NCBI RefSeq assembly: GCF_021789175.1
Contig: NZ_CP084560.1
Span: forward strand, 434,001-498,000
DNA length: 64,000 nt
Reading direction: 5' to 3'
DNA from: Arthrobacter sp. FW306-2-2C-D06B
GTDB taxonomy: Bacteria > Actinomycetota > Actinomycetes > Actinomycetales > Micrococcaceae
The notes under the pieces were generated by a model. The model had not been told where the DNA came from and ran no database searches. It saw nothing but the letters and a program-made list of their open reading frames with translations. This document shows, in pieces, positions 13,971 through 22,820 of the stretch. Position 1 is the first letter of the stretch, and each line of letters begins with the position of its first letter. Both the position numbers and the translations under genes were made by a program.

Positions 13971-15377
13971 GTGGGAAAGCATCATGAGTCTGCCCGGATT
14001 GTCGATCTGGTACTCACACGAAAATTTGGCCGGGTCCTTTCGGCTTGCTTCCTCGCTGTCGTGGTGATCCTGGCTTTTGGTTTCCAGGGCCCGAGTTTGG
14101 GGCGACAGGCAAGCGACGGATCCTTGGCCACGGGCCAAGTCGAACCCGGCATGCTCCCCACGGATGGTGCCACGTCCAGCGCGCAGGAGGCCGTGCCTCA
14201 AAGCCCGTCATCGGCCCCGGTCCAGGCAGGTGACCAAGCCGCGGTGTCTTTTGAACGATCCCCGGTCCAAACCCTCGACAAGAACGGCGTCGGCACCCTC
14301 AACGTCTCATCGAGTTCCCTCGACCGGCCCCCTGCCGGGAAACTGTACGCGCCGCTCGAAATGCTGCTTCCGAGCTCTCCCTTCGGGTTGAGGATTGATC
14401 CCTTCACCGGATTGCCCGGGGAGTTCCACTGGGGCCAGGATTTCGCCGCGGCTTGCGGCACGCTCGTCTACGCAGCCGACTCGGGCGTTGTCCGGGCCGT
14501 GGGATGGCACCCGTGGGGTGGCGGCAACCGCGTGGAAATTGATCACGGCAACGGCCTTGTCACCACCTACAACCACCTTCAGGGAATTGCCGTGACCAAG
14601 GGGCAATCGGTCCGGGTAGGCGAGGTCATTGCCAGAGTGGGAACCACGGGTTCCTCGACCGGTTGCCACTTGCACTTCGAGACGATCCTCAACGGCGTTT
14701 ACACCAACCCTATGAACTGGACCTTCCTGCCAACCAAGCAGGTGGATCCCCTCGGCGATATCCCGATGGTCAGCTACCAGCCAGGGTCCGCCACCGCGAC
14801 CTCGGCGGGGTCGGTCTGGTCCATCCCCGGGGCCGTGCCGACTGAGGGAGCCGTGCCCTCGAGAGAGGCGGTGACCGGCGGGGTGCAGGAAGCGAAGGTT
14901 GCGCCGCCGAGCACGACCGCTACAGGCACGCAGACGCCGACGGCGTCACCCACCGGGAGTTCGACGGGGTCACCCACCGGGACGCCTAGCCCGACCGCGA
15001 AGCCGACTGGAACGCCGACTGCGACGCCGACTGGAACCCCTACTGCGACGCCGACTGCGACGCCGACTGGAACCCCCACTCCAAGCAAGACACCGACGCC
15101 GACGCCGACTGCCACCCCGAGTCCTACCGTGACTCAGGCTCCTACCGTGACACAGGCGCCTGTGGTGACACCGACGCCCACAGTGACAGCACCGCCTGTG
15201 GTGACCGTCCCGCCCACGGTGGCGCCGACGTCGAGCCTCCCCGCGCCGGTACCGACCGTGACGCACACTCAGTCAGTCCCGCCGGCGCCCGCGACGCCGG
15301 CCCCCACCAAGCCCACGCCGTCAGCGCCCGCGAGCCCCAAGCCGTCGGCCACCGCGACCACCAAAACGACCCCTTAG
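13971..15377 (+). CDS. M23-family peptidoglycan endopeptidase with Thr/Pro-rich C-terminal tail
   Basis: A 468-residue exported protein. GTG 13971 has AGGAG five bases upstream. A membrane segment (about 22-40) precedes a linker and a LytM/M23 domain at about 130-255 with the zinc ligands H153 and D157 (HWGQDF) and the HLH motif (GCHLHFE, H233 and H235). The last 170 residues are a low-complexity Thr-Pro tail (TPTATPTGTPTPS repeats, then SPKPSATATTKTTP) that may span or associate with the wall. It is predicted to cut peptide cross-links in peptidoglycan. It follows marR by 131 bp and looks monocistronic. Confidence 0.88.
   Translation: MGKHHESARIVDLVLTRKFGRVLSACFLAVVVILAFGFQGPSLGRQASDGSLATGQVEPGMLPTDGATSSAQEAVPQSPSSAPVQAGDQAAVSFERSPVQTLDKNGVGTLNVSSSSLDRPPAGKLYAPLEMLLPSSPFGLRIDPFTGLPGEFHWGQDFAAACGTLVYAADSGVVRAVGWHPWGGGNRVEIDHGNGLVTTYNHLQGIAVTKGQSVRVGEVIARVGTTGSSTGCHLHFETILNGVYTNPMNWTFLPTKQVDPLGDIPMVSYQPGSATATSAGSVWSIPGAVPTEGAVPSREAVTGGVQEAKVAPPSTTATGTQTPTASPTGSSTGSPTGTPSPTAKPTGTPTATPTGTPTATPTATPTGTPTPSKTPTPTPTATPSPTVTQAPTVTQAPVVTPTPTVTAPPVVTVPPTVAPTSSLPAPVPTVTHTQSVPPAPATPAPTKPTPSAPASPKPSATATTKTTP
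14985..15130 (+). repeat. Coding minisatellite for Thr-Pro repeats
   Basis: Inside the M23 gene, near-identical units built on GACGCCGACTGGAAC and GCGACGCCGACT encode the repeats TPTGTPTATPT. The repeats are in frame and could change in number by slippage or recombination, altering the length of the wall-spanning tail. Confidence 0.7.
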
Positions 15378-15480
15378 CCGTAGAAGTCATCGCTTTCCCG
15401 GAGCCCGTCCAGCCGCCCTGCCGCGCGTAGACTCGAATGCGGCAGTTCGCCAAGGTTCCACGTCGTAAGGAAGCGATTCA

Positions 15481-15966
15481 ATGTCCCCGCTCTATAGCAT
15501 CCCCTTGACGTTCAACGACGGCTCCCAGGCCGACTTCGGGCGTTTCGAGGGCAAAGCCGTGCTGGTAGTCAACGTGGCGTCGAACTGTGGTTTCACGCGC
15601 CAGTACTCGGGACTTGAGGAGCTCTACGGCAAATACCGCGACCGTGGATTCGAGATTCTGGGTGTGCCGTGCAACCAGTTCGCCGGCCAGGAGCGGGGTT
15701 CCGACGCCGAGATCGCGGACTTCTGCCAGCGCAATTTCGGAGTCTCGTTCCCGCTCGCGAGCAAGGCCAAGGTCCGCGGCAAGGAGCAGCACCCCCTGTA
15801 CGCCGAACTCACCCGGACGGCCGACGGCTCCAAAGCGCAGAAGGTGAAGTGGAACTTCGAAAAGTTCCTCGTGAGCCGCGAAGGCGAGGTGCTCGCCCGC
15901 TTCCCGTCCGCCGTCGAGCCCGATTCCGAAAAGCTCATCGAGGCACTCGAAGAGGCCCTCGCCTAA
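15481..15966 (+). CDS. Glutathione peroxidase-family thiol peroxidase
   Basis: A 161-residue cytoplasmic peroxidase that reduces hydroperoxides; in actinobacteria this family normally uses thioredoxin or mycothiol-linked reductants, not glutathione. The catalytic set is visible: Cys36 in NVASNCGFT, Gln66 in GVPCNQF, and Trp124-Asn125 in VKWNFEKFLV. Cys64 may act as the resolving residue. AAGGAA lies before the ATG. Its stop overlaps the convergent amidohydrolase stop by 4 bp. Confidence 0.92.
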   Translation: MSPLYSIPLTFNDGSQADFGRFEGKAVLVVNVASNCGFTRQYSGLEELYGKYRDRGFEILGVPCNQFAGQERGSDAEIADFCQRNFGVSFPLASKAKVRGKEQHPLYAELTRTADGSKAQKVKWNFEKFLVSREGEVLARFPSAVEPDSEKLIEALEEALA

Positions 15967-17630
15967 GCAGGCTGGAACGAGCCGCGGTTGACTCCTTCGG
16001 TGAGGTCCTGACGGTTGTCAACAACGATTTCCCCGTCAACAACCGTCAGGATCACCGGCGTCTGAGCGAATTCGTCCGGCGCGGCGGTCAAGGGATTGTG
16101 CTGGACCACCGTCAGATCGGCGCGGGCTCCCAGTTCAACGATTCCGCCTTCTTCACCGACAGACCGCCAATATTGGCTCGTGTAACCCTCGAGCGCGGCA
16201 CGCGCGGACAGCGCCTGCTGGGGCTGGACGGGCTCGACGTCGGGCCGGCCGGCCGGGCGGCGCGTCTGGGCTGAGGCGATGATCGCCCGCGGGTCGAAAG
16301 GGGCGATAGGCCAGTCCGATCCGAGGGCGACGATGGCTCCGGCGTCGCGCAGATCGCGGGTCCGCCACGCGTGGTTGGCCCGTTCGCTGCCAAGCCTGCG
16401 TGACCAGTTGTCGGTGTGGTCGGCGCGGCTGTAGAGGGCGCAATGCGTCGGCTGCAGGCTCGTTGCGGCACCTGCGCTGATGATTTCCGCCAAGACCGAA
16501 TCCGGGATGGACTCGATGTGCTCGATCCGGTGGACCGTGCCGTTCTTGGGAAGAGCCCCGATGGTCCGCGCGACGAAGGACACCGCTTTGTCGCCGATGG
16601 CGTGCGTGGTGGTGGGGATCCGGTGTTCGTGGAAGAACTTCATGGCTGCGGCGAGGGCCTCAGGATCGCGCCAGAGCGGGTGGAGTGATTCTCCGTGGGT
16701 GTCGGGTTCAAAGAGCCACGCAGTGCCATTGTCGATGGTTCCATCCATCATGAGCTTGATGCCGCGAACGTGCCAGCGACTGCCGTGCCGGCCCTGCATC
16801 GCCAGCATGGCCTTCAGGTCCTCCTCCGTGGCGCCGGGCATGACCCACGGGGAGATGCGCAGCCGGATGGCGAGCTCGCCCCTGCGTTCGAGGGCCTCCA
16901 GCACGTCCACGGTGTCCGGGGCACCGAAGTCCAGCATCTGGCCTGCTACCAGCCCGGCTTCGGCCATGGAGCGCAGGAGTTCCCCGAGTTCGTCGACCCG
17001 CCGATCGAAGGAGGGTTGGGGGAGGACGCCGCTCACGAGGTCCTGGGCGGCCATTTCGTAGAGCATGCCGTTGGGCTTGCCGTGCTGGTCGACCCCGACG
17101 TAGCCGGTGCTGGGCAGTTCTTCCGTTCCGGTGACGCCGGCGAGCTTGAGGGCGGCGTCGGAGACGAGCGAGGCATGGCCGTCGAACAGGGTGATGAACA
17201 CGAGTTCGTCGTCGAGGATGCCGTCGAAGAGGGAGTTGTCGAAGACCGCATCTCCGAAGATGACTGGGTCGAGGCCCCAAGCGAACAACCAATCGGAGCC
17301 GACTGCGTGCGGCGTGGAAGCGGCGTACCGCGCAAGGGCCGCGCGGACGCCGTCGAGCTCGGTGATCCCGCCCAGGTCAAGGCCGCGGGCGATTTCCGCC
17401 CCGTGGATAGGGTGGATATGGGCGTCGATCAGGCCGGGGCAGACAGTTGCGTCGCCGACGTCGATCACCTGTTTGGCTCGTCCAGTCCATTCATCGGCAG
17501 CCTCGGCGCGGCCGACGTGCGCGATGCGGCCATGTGAGATGGCGACGAATCCGGCGGTCTCTGTGAGCGCCTCACCGTGGAGGATGCTGGACGAGAAGAT
17601 GACGAGATCGATGGGCTCGGGCGTGGTCAC
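15963..17630 (-). CDS. YtcJ-like metal-dependent amidohydrolase (Amidohydrolase_3)
   Basis: A 555-residue enzyme of the amidohydrolase superfamily, YtcJ/AepA branch. The metal-binding HxH sits in CPGLIDAHIHPIHG, later ligands in TTTHAIGDKAV and RIEHIESIP, and the final Asp in ALGSDWPIAPFDPR. GTG 17630 is supported by AAGGAG seven bases upstream. It probably hydrolyses an amide, ester or cyclic C-N bond. It is last in an operon after TetR and an APC permease, so its substrate is likely imported by that permease. Confidence 0.85.
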   Translation of the reverse strand: MTTPEPIDLVIFSSSILHGEALTETAGFVAISHGRIAHVGRAEAADEWTGRAKQVIDVGDATVCPGLIDAHIHPIHGAEIARGLDLGGITELDGVRAALARYAASTPHAVGSDWLFAWGLDPVIFGDAVFDNSLFDGILDDELVFITLFDGHASLVSDAALKLAGVTGTEELPSTGYVGVDQHGKPNGMLYEMAAQDLVSGVLPQPSFDRRVDELGELLRSMAEAGLVAGQMLDFGAPDTVDVLEALERRGELAIRLRISPWVMPGATEEDLKAMLAMQGRHGSRWHVRGIKLMMDGTIDNGTAWLFEPDTHGESLHPLWRDPEALAAAMKFFHEHRIPTTTHAIGDKAVSFVARTIGALPKNGTVHRIEHIESIPDSVLAEIISAGAATSLQPTHCALYSRADHTDNWSRRLGSERANHAWRTRDLRDAGAIVALGSDWPIAPFDPRAIIASAQTRRPAGRPDVEPVQPQQALSARAALEGYTSQYWRSVGEEGGIVELGARADLTVVQHNPLTAAPDEFAQTPVILTVVDGEIVVDNRQDLTEGVNRGSFQPA

Positions 17631-17679
17631 GATGTAACTCCTTGTTGTGTTCGGGTTTCCGACGCCGGCCCGGTGGGGA

Positions 17680-18318
17680 TCAGTCGTCGTCGATGGCTGC
17701 CTTCAATCCTGCCGAGAGGACATCGGCCAGGAATGCGAAGCGGTCTACAGGGTGCTCTGCCACGGCTTTCTTTGCCGCGAACAGATGGGGATAAGTGCCT
17801 TCCTCCTCTTGGTTGATGCTCCACGCGGATTCCATCGTCATTGCGTCGAGGCTCGCTCCGATCGCTGCGCTGTCGAGGGTTTCCAGCGCGGGAATGATGA
17901 GGTGCCGTGGCGCCCCCGCGATCTCGAACGCTTCGACAAACTGGTCGTATCGCTCCAGGGCTGCCGGGTGTGACACCGGCTGCGTGAGCAGTAGGGGAAG
18001 GAGCGCAGGCACCAGGCTGTAGGCCTTGCGGAGGGAGTCGAAGATCTCGCGGATGACGTCGTCGAGGCTGCCGGACGGCAACTCGGGCATCGGAGCTCTG
18101 TCGACGAGCGCGCCACGGGCCAGTTCGATGATCTCTTGGCGACCCGTGACGTGCTTGTAGAAAGATGACTGCCTGACGCCCAGGCGTTCCGCGAGCCGCG
18201 GGATCGAGAGGCTCTCTTCCTCCTCGAACATCTCAAGCGCCGCGCGGCCGATCGCCTTCCGCGAGAGCCTCGGTGTCCGGGGCCGTCCTAGCTGGCTGGT
18301 TTTGCTGGGAGTCTGCAT
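17680..18318 (-). CDS. TetR-family transcriptional regulator
   Basis: A 212-residue TetR protein. The HTH occupies about residues 19-65: LSRKAIGRAALEMFEEEESL, then IPRLAERLGVRQSSFYKHVT, with the typical S.FYKH recognition end. The C-terminal part resembles TetR_C ligand-binding helices (ALLPLLLTQPVSHPAALERY). It lies between the APC permease gene (22 bp away) and the amidohydrolase gene (49 bp away) on the same strand and probably controls this three-gene operon. The ligand is unknown. Confidence 0.85.
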   Translation of the reverse strand: MQTPSKTSQLGRPRTPRLSRKAIGRAALEMFEEEESLSIPRLAERLGVRQSSFYKHVTGRQEIIELARGALVDRAPMPELPSGSLDDVIREIFDSLRKAYSLVPALLPLLLTQPVSHPAALERYDQFVEAFEIAGAPRHLIIPALETLDSAAIGASLDAMTMESAWSINQEEEGTYPHLFAAKKAVAEHPVDRFAFLADVLSAGLKAAIDDD

Positions 18319-18340
18319 TCCTCAAGACTAGGCTCCGGGA

Positions 18341-19813
18341 TCACTCGGCGTGGCCGATCCGTTGGTAGGCGGCCGGGTTGACCTTGCGCAGCACGAGGGC
18401 CAGCACGGTTCCGGCCGCAAACAAGAGCGGTGCAAATACGAGCAGTGTGGTGTTGACGGGGTCCCCGGCCGGGAGGCCGGTGAGCAATTGGGCGTTGGTG
18501 GCCATCAGGTAGGTCACTGCGCACATGATGATCGTGGCTGCTACGGCGGAAGGCATGACGTACCAGCGAAGGCCGTGGTCCTTGAGGCGGGTGAAGAAGA
18601 CCACGACGCCGACGCCCGTGAGGGCCTGCAGGAGGAGGACGCCGATCACTCCCGGGGTGTTCGTCCAGATCAGGAACTGGGTGAACGGGTCCAGCTGGAG
18701 CAGGGCCGCGCCGATCACGAGGGCGAGCGCGAGGAGGGTCTGGTCGAAGCCTGCCACGGAGGGGGTGCGGTATCGCGGACTGATGCGGCCGGAGCGTTTC
18801 GGGAAGATGCCCTCGCGGCTGAGGGACAGGGTGTAGCGGTTGATGGTGTTGTGGAAGGAGAGTTGGGCGGCGAAGATGCTGGTGACGATCAGGACGCTCA
18901 TAAGGTTCACGCACCAGCCGCCCGCGAAGTTGCCCGCAGCGATGTAAGCGGTGTCCCCGGCGTCGAGGTGGCCGGCGGCGAACGCTTGGACGGCGTCAGT
19001 TCCGAAGGCCTGGACGATGATCCAGACGGCGAAGGCGTAGAACGCGCCGATGAAGGCGACGGAGATGTAGGTGGCACGGGGGACGCTGCGGTCCGGGTCC
19101 CGGGCTTCTTCCCGGTACAGGGCTCCGGATTCAAATCCCATGAAGGCGGAGAAGCCCAGGCCAAGGACCGCGGCGAACTGCGGGGAGAAGATGGCCTGCG
19201 GGCTGAATGATTCAAAGCTGATGCCGTGTGCGCCGCCTTGGGCCAGGACGAACGCGGCGACGATGGCAACGATCGCGGTTTCGAGGGTGAGCAGGACGGC
19301 GAGGACCCTGGCGCCGACGTCGATCCCGCGCCAGCCCAGGTACCAGACGGCCCCGATTGAGACGATCGCGTAGAGCCACCACGGAAGTTCCACGCCGGTG
19401 AAGGATTTGACGGCGAGGTTGGCCTGGATACCGAGCAGTCCGTAGAGGCCGATTTGCAGGCCGTTGTAGCTCATCCAAGCGGTGAGGCCGGAGCCGAGGC
19501 CGACCACGCGACCAAGGGTTTTCGAGATGTAGCCGTAGAAGCCGCTGTAGGAGCGGACGTGGCGGGTGAGTGCCATGAAACCGATCGCGAACAGGCCCAG
19601 GCCGATAGCCGCGGCGATGTAGATGGAGGGAGCGCCGACGCCGCCCACCGCGAGAGCGAGCGGGGCGATGCCGACGACGATGGTCAGCGGAGCGGCCGCT
19701 GACACCAACATGAACACAATGTCGCGAGTGCCGATTGCGTTCTTCTTCAATCCGCCGTCAACGCTGACGGGCGCGGGCGGCACGAGTGCCGCCTCTTCTT
19801 TAGTGAAAGCCAT
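18341..19813 (-). CDS. APC-superfamily amino acid/polyamine permease
   Basis: A 490-residue, 12-helix transporter. ATG 19813 is chosen; 12 extra in-frame residues upstream look unlike coding sequence. The N-terminal helix 1 region has DIVFMLVSAAAPLTIVVGIA with unwound small residues, and helix 6 contains GFSAFMGFESGALYREEARD, where the conserved Glu-rich FE...Y/EEA motif of the APC family is clear. It probably imports an amino acid or related amine. As first gene of an operon with TetR and an amidohydrolase, it may feed substrate to the hydrolase. Confidence 0.85.
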   Translation of the reverse strand: MAFTKEEAALVPPAPVSVDGGLKKNAIGTRDIVFMLVSAAAPLTIVVGIAPLALAVGGVGAPSIYIAAAIGLGLFAIGFMALTRHVRSYSGFYGYISKTLGRVVGLGSGLTAWMSYNGLQIGLYGLLGIQANLAVKSFTGVELPWWLYAIVSIGAVWYLGWRGIDVGARVLAVLLTLETAIVAIVAAFVLAQGGAHGISFESFSPQAIFSPQFAAVLGLGFSAFMGFESGALYREEARDPDRSVPRATYISVAFIGAFYAFAVWIIVQAFGTDAVQAFAAGHLDAGDTAYIAAGNFAGGWCVNLMSVLIVTSIFAAQLSFHNTINRYTLSLSREGIFPKRSGRISPRYRTPSVAGFDQTLLALALVIGAALLQLDPFTQFLIWTNTPGVIGVLLLQALTGVGVVVFFTRLKDHGLRWYVMPSAVAATIIMCAVTYLMATNAQLLTGLPAGDPVNTTLLVFAPLLFAAGTVLALVLRKVNPAAYQRIGHAE

Positions 19814-19893
19814 TCGCTTATTGTGAGGGGCGGCACACGTTCGAGTCAAGAGGGCCTATCTTGGGGCTTGCTTCCGAACCCACGCCACCGCCG

Positions 19894-19990
19894 ACGCCCG
19901 CTCACCTTTGCCGCTTTTTCCCCGAGCGCTCGCTCACGTTTATTGCCCTTTCGCTGAACGCTCGCTCACCTCTAATGAGCGGGCGTTGGG
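19894..19990. repeat. 32-bp-periodic repeat array A
   Basis: Three copies of a core reading CGC(C/T)CGCTCAC end at 19905, 19937 and 19969, exactly 32 bp apart, with unlike sequence between them. An inverted copy, GAGCGGGCGT, follows at 19977-19986. The same core and period occur at 56193-56280 and 57142-57288. The array lies between the permease start and the LacI stop. Confidence 0.75.
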
Positions 19991-19998
19991 ACTTACAG

Positions 19999-21021
19999 CT
20001 AGCGGGTGCTGGAGCCTCGAACGATGAAGCGTCCGTCGGTCCCTGCGTGGCCTCCGGTTTTCGAGTTCCCGCCCAACTGTTCCACCAGTGCGGCGATAGC
20101 GGCCCTCGCGAGAACCTCCGGTTCGAGATCGATGGCGCTGATGGGCGGGACACTGTTGCGGGTCTGCTCTGAGTCCGAGCCGGCCACGATCAGGATGTCC
20201 GCGGGGGAAACGATGCCGGCCTCTCCCAGCCGGGCCACCATTCCGGCGGCATGGCGCCCCGTGAGGCAGTAGACGGCGTCCGGCCGATCTGTCATCGAGA
20301 GAATCTCCTCGCCGATAGCCCTTCCGCCAAGGGTGCCGCTCGTTTCCCGCTGGGTTACGACGATGGGCTCCTGGCCTCGCGCCGAGCACCATTCGCGGTA
20401 GCTGGCTTCCGTGGTGATGTTCCAGGAGTTACGGTCCGTTCCAACGGCGATCGCCACCCGCTGCGCCCCGTTCTCAGCGAGATGATCGAGCACTTGCTGG
20501 GTGATCTTGACGGTGTCTGTCTCGATCCAGGCATCGTAGCCGGGGCGGCCGAGGTCCTTGCCGACCGTGAGCAGGGGGATTCCTTCGGCCTGAAGCAGGT
20601 CGATGACGGGATCGTTTTCCACGGGTTCGGTGATGATGAAGCCGTCTGCGGCCAAAGCGATGCTGGGCGCATCCGGCAAGGTGGGGTCGCTGAGCAGCAT
20701 GAGTCCGTAGCCGTGTTCCAGGGCACTGAGCGAGGCGGCCCCGGCAAAGCGCAGAAAGTAGTCCACCCCCTCCGGGAGGAATGACTCGAGGGTGTCCAGC
20801 GGGCGAAGCACAAGCGCAAGGATTCCCAGCCGGTTGCTTCGAAGGCCGCTGGCGACGGCGTTGGGCCGATAGCGCAGTCTTCGCGCCGTCTCGATCACCC
20901 TCGCACGGGTGGCTTCAGCGACGATTCCCTTTCCGCTGAGCGCGTGGGAAACGGTGGTCACAGAGACCCCCGTTTCGCGGGCTACGTCGCGGATGGTGGA
21001 GCGTGCGTTTCGCTGCGTCAT
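19999..21021 (-). CDS. LacI-family transcriptional repressor
   Basis: A 340-residue LacI regulator. The HTH and hinge helix are at residues 8-60: TIRDVARETGVSVTTVSHAL, SGKGIVAEATRARVIETARR, LRYRPNAVASGL. The remainder is a periplasmic-binding-like effector domain with the dimer motif DAVYCLTGRHAAGMVARLGE. It is divergent from the peptide-type ABC importer operon, and two LacI-type operators lie between them. It therefore probably represses that operon and itself until the imported substrate is present. Confidence 0.92.
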   Translation of the reverse strand: MTQRNARSTIRDVARETGVSVTTVSHALSGKGIVAEATRARVIETARRLRYRPNAVASGLRSNRLGILALVLRPLDTLESFLPEGVDYFLRFAGAASLSALEHGYGLMLLSDPTLPDAPSIALAADGFIITEPVENDPVIDLLQAEGIPLLTVGKDLGRPGYDAWIETDTVKITQQVLDHLAENGAQRVAIAVGTDRNSWNITTEASYREWCSARGQEPIVVTQRETSGTLGGRAIGEEILSMTDRPDAVYCLTGRHAAGMVARLGEAGIVSPADILIVAGSDSEQTRNSVPPISAIDLEPEVLARAAIAALVEQLGGNSKTGGHAGTDGRFIVRGSSTR

Positions 21022-21055
21022 AGCTGCAAGGGTATGCCTCCTGGGTGCCCTACCG

Positions 21056-21103
21056 AAATCGTTTTGTTAATTTTCGCCGAAGTGTTGCCCAAAACGTTTT
21101 GGG
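21056..21103. promoter_or_regulatory. Two LacI-type operators upstream of the ABC importer
   Basis: A perfect 16-bp palindrome CCCAAAACGTTTTGGG (21088-21103) and a second, less perfect site AAATCGTTTT (21056-21065) share the central CG typical of LacI operators. Their centres lie 35 bp apart. The stronger site is about 70 bp before the start of the solute-binding protein gene, next to a possible -35 TTGCCC. Confidence 0.8.
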
Positions 21104-21173
21104 TGATTAGCGTCACTACAGCAATCAGCAGCCGATTGGGGCGGCCCCTACCAAAAGAAGTACGGGAGATCCA

Positions 21174-22811
21174 TTGAATAAGAAACTCATCAGCGCAGGA
21201 GCCGCTGGCCTATTGCTCCTCCTTACCGGGTGCAATGGTGGTGCCGCCGCTAAAGCTCCCGATGCACTCAACTCGAAGGACCTGCTCGTCACCACCCCCG
21301 CGGCCACGACAAACCTGGACAAAATCGTCTGGAACAACAACTTCGGCGAGCCGCCGTCGATCGACCCGATCAAGAGCGCCGACTACCCCGCAAGCGCCGT
21401 GGTCTCCAACCTGTGCGAGAGCCTCTTCCAGATCCAGCCGGACTTTTCCATCAAACCGAACCTAGCAAAGAGCGCCAAAAGCGTCGACAACATCACCTAC
21501 GTCTACGAGTTGCAGAGCGGCGTAACGTTCTGGGATGGCAAGCCGATGACGGCGGACGACGTCGTCTTCAGCCTCAAACGCCACCTTGATCCCAAGGAGA
21601 TCAGCTACTGGGCGTCCGATGTCACGGCCAATATCGCCTCGGTCGACAAGACCGGTCCCAACGAAGTGACGGTCAAGCTCAAGTCCCCTGATGCCACCTT
21701 CAACAACCAGCTCGCGACGCCGATCGGCGCCGTGGTGGAACAGGCCCAGCGGGAGAAGGCCGGCGTCGATTACGGCAACCCCGGCGCCGGCGTCATGTGC
21801 ACGGGGCCATACTCTGTAGGCGAGTGGAAGCAGGGAGCCTCGATCACCCTGAACCGGTACGACGGATACTGGAACACCGCCAAGAAGGCCAAGACCAAGC
21901 AGATCGAAATCCAGTTCATTACCGACCCCAGCTCGATCGCCAACGCCCTCGCCACCGGTGCCATCGACGGAAGCTACGATGTTCCCCTGAGCGCCATCAG
22001 CCAGCTGTCAAAGTCCACCAACGGCCAGCTCTTCTACGGCAAGTCCTTGCAAAACATGGCCATCATCAGCACCGGCACGGGCACGCTGGGCGACCCGGCA
22101 GTTCGCAAGGCCCTCACCCTCGCCACGGATCGTGAAGCGATCGCCAAGACGGTATTTGAAGGAACGTCGACGGCGGCCCAGTCGCTGGTGCCAAACGGCG
22201 GCTGGAACTACGGCGGCTCGATCTTCGAAGATGCACGCAAGAACCTTCCTTCGACGACGCCGAACCTCGATGAAGCCAAGAAGGTCTTGAAGGACGCCAA
22301 GGTGGATCTGAGTAAACCCATCAAGATCGTCTACCCGATTGACCGGACGTTCTACGCCGACATCATCTCCGAGTTCGCCAACGCGGGCGCCAAACTCGGA
22401 CTGACGATCGAACCCAGCGGTGTGCCGGGTGCGCAGTTCGGCGCGTTCTTCTCCGATCCGAAGGCCCGTGCGGGAGCTGACGCCTTCGTCACCACGAACT
22501 ACATGAACGTAGCCGATCCCCTTATCCACCTCGGTGCCATCGCCGGCCCGAACGGAATGCAGAACTACTCCGGATTCTCCGATCCCCAGATCACCGATCT
22601 GCTGGCAAAGGCCAAAGCCACGTCCGACGACGATGCCCGTGCGAGGCTCACGGTACAGGCCGAAGCCCTGATCATGGACAAGGAACCGTGGCTCCCGGTA
22701 GTCGACAGCTCCACCCGGCTCTTCATGAGCAAGCGCATCACAGGTGTTCCTGCCTCCTTCGTTTACCTCTACTACCCCTGGGCCGCTGACCTGGGCGGCA
22801 CGGGCAAATAG
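21174..22811 (+). CDS. Peptide-type ABC importer, solute-binding lipoprotein (SBP_bac_5)
   Basis: A 545-residue family-5 solute-binding protein. TTG 21174 is used, with GGGAG five bases upstream. The signal ends in the lipobox LLTGC (Cys22 or nearby), so the protein is anchored to the membrane. Family signatures include LAKSAKSVDNITYVYELQSG, TFWDGKPMTADDVVFSLKRH and GTGPYSVGEWK-like PYSVGEWKQGASITLNRYD. It captures oligopeptides or other ligands for the permeases encoded next. The LacI regulator upstream leaves open a sugar-containing ligand. Confidence 0.9.
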   Translation: MNKKLISAGAAGLLLLLTGCNGGAAAKAPDALNSKDLLVTTPAATTNLDKIVWNNNFGEPPSIDPIKSADYPASAVVSNLCESLFQIQPDFSIKPNLAKSAKSVDNITYVYELQSGVTFWDGKPMTADDVVFSLKRHLDPKEISYWASDVTANIASVDKTGPNEVTVKLKSPDATFNNQLATPIGAVVEQAQREKAGVDYGNPGAGVMCTGPYSVGEWKQGASITLNRYDGYWNTAKKAKTKQIEIQFITDPSSIANALATGAIDGSYDVPLSAISQLSKSTNGQLFYGKSLQNMAIISTGTGTLGDPAVRKALTLATDREAIAKTVFEGTSTAAQSLVPNGGWNYGGSIFEDARKNLPSTTPNLDEAKKVLKDAKVDLSKPIKIVYPIDRTFYADIISEFANAGAKLGLTIEPSGVPGAQFGAFFSDPKARAGADAFVTTNYMNVADPLIHLGAIAGPNGMQNYSGFSDPQITDLLAKAKATSDDDARARLTVQAEALIMDKEPWLPVVDSSTRLFMSKRITGVPASFVYLYYPWAADLGGTGK

Positions 22812-22820
22812 GCGGCAGTC

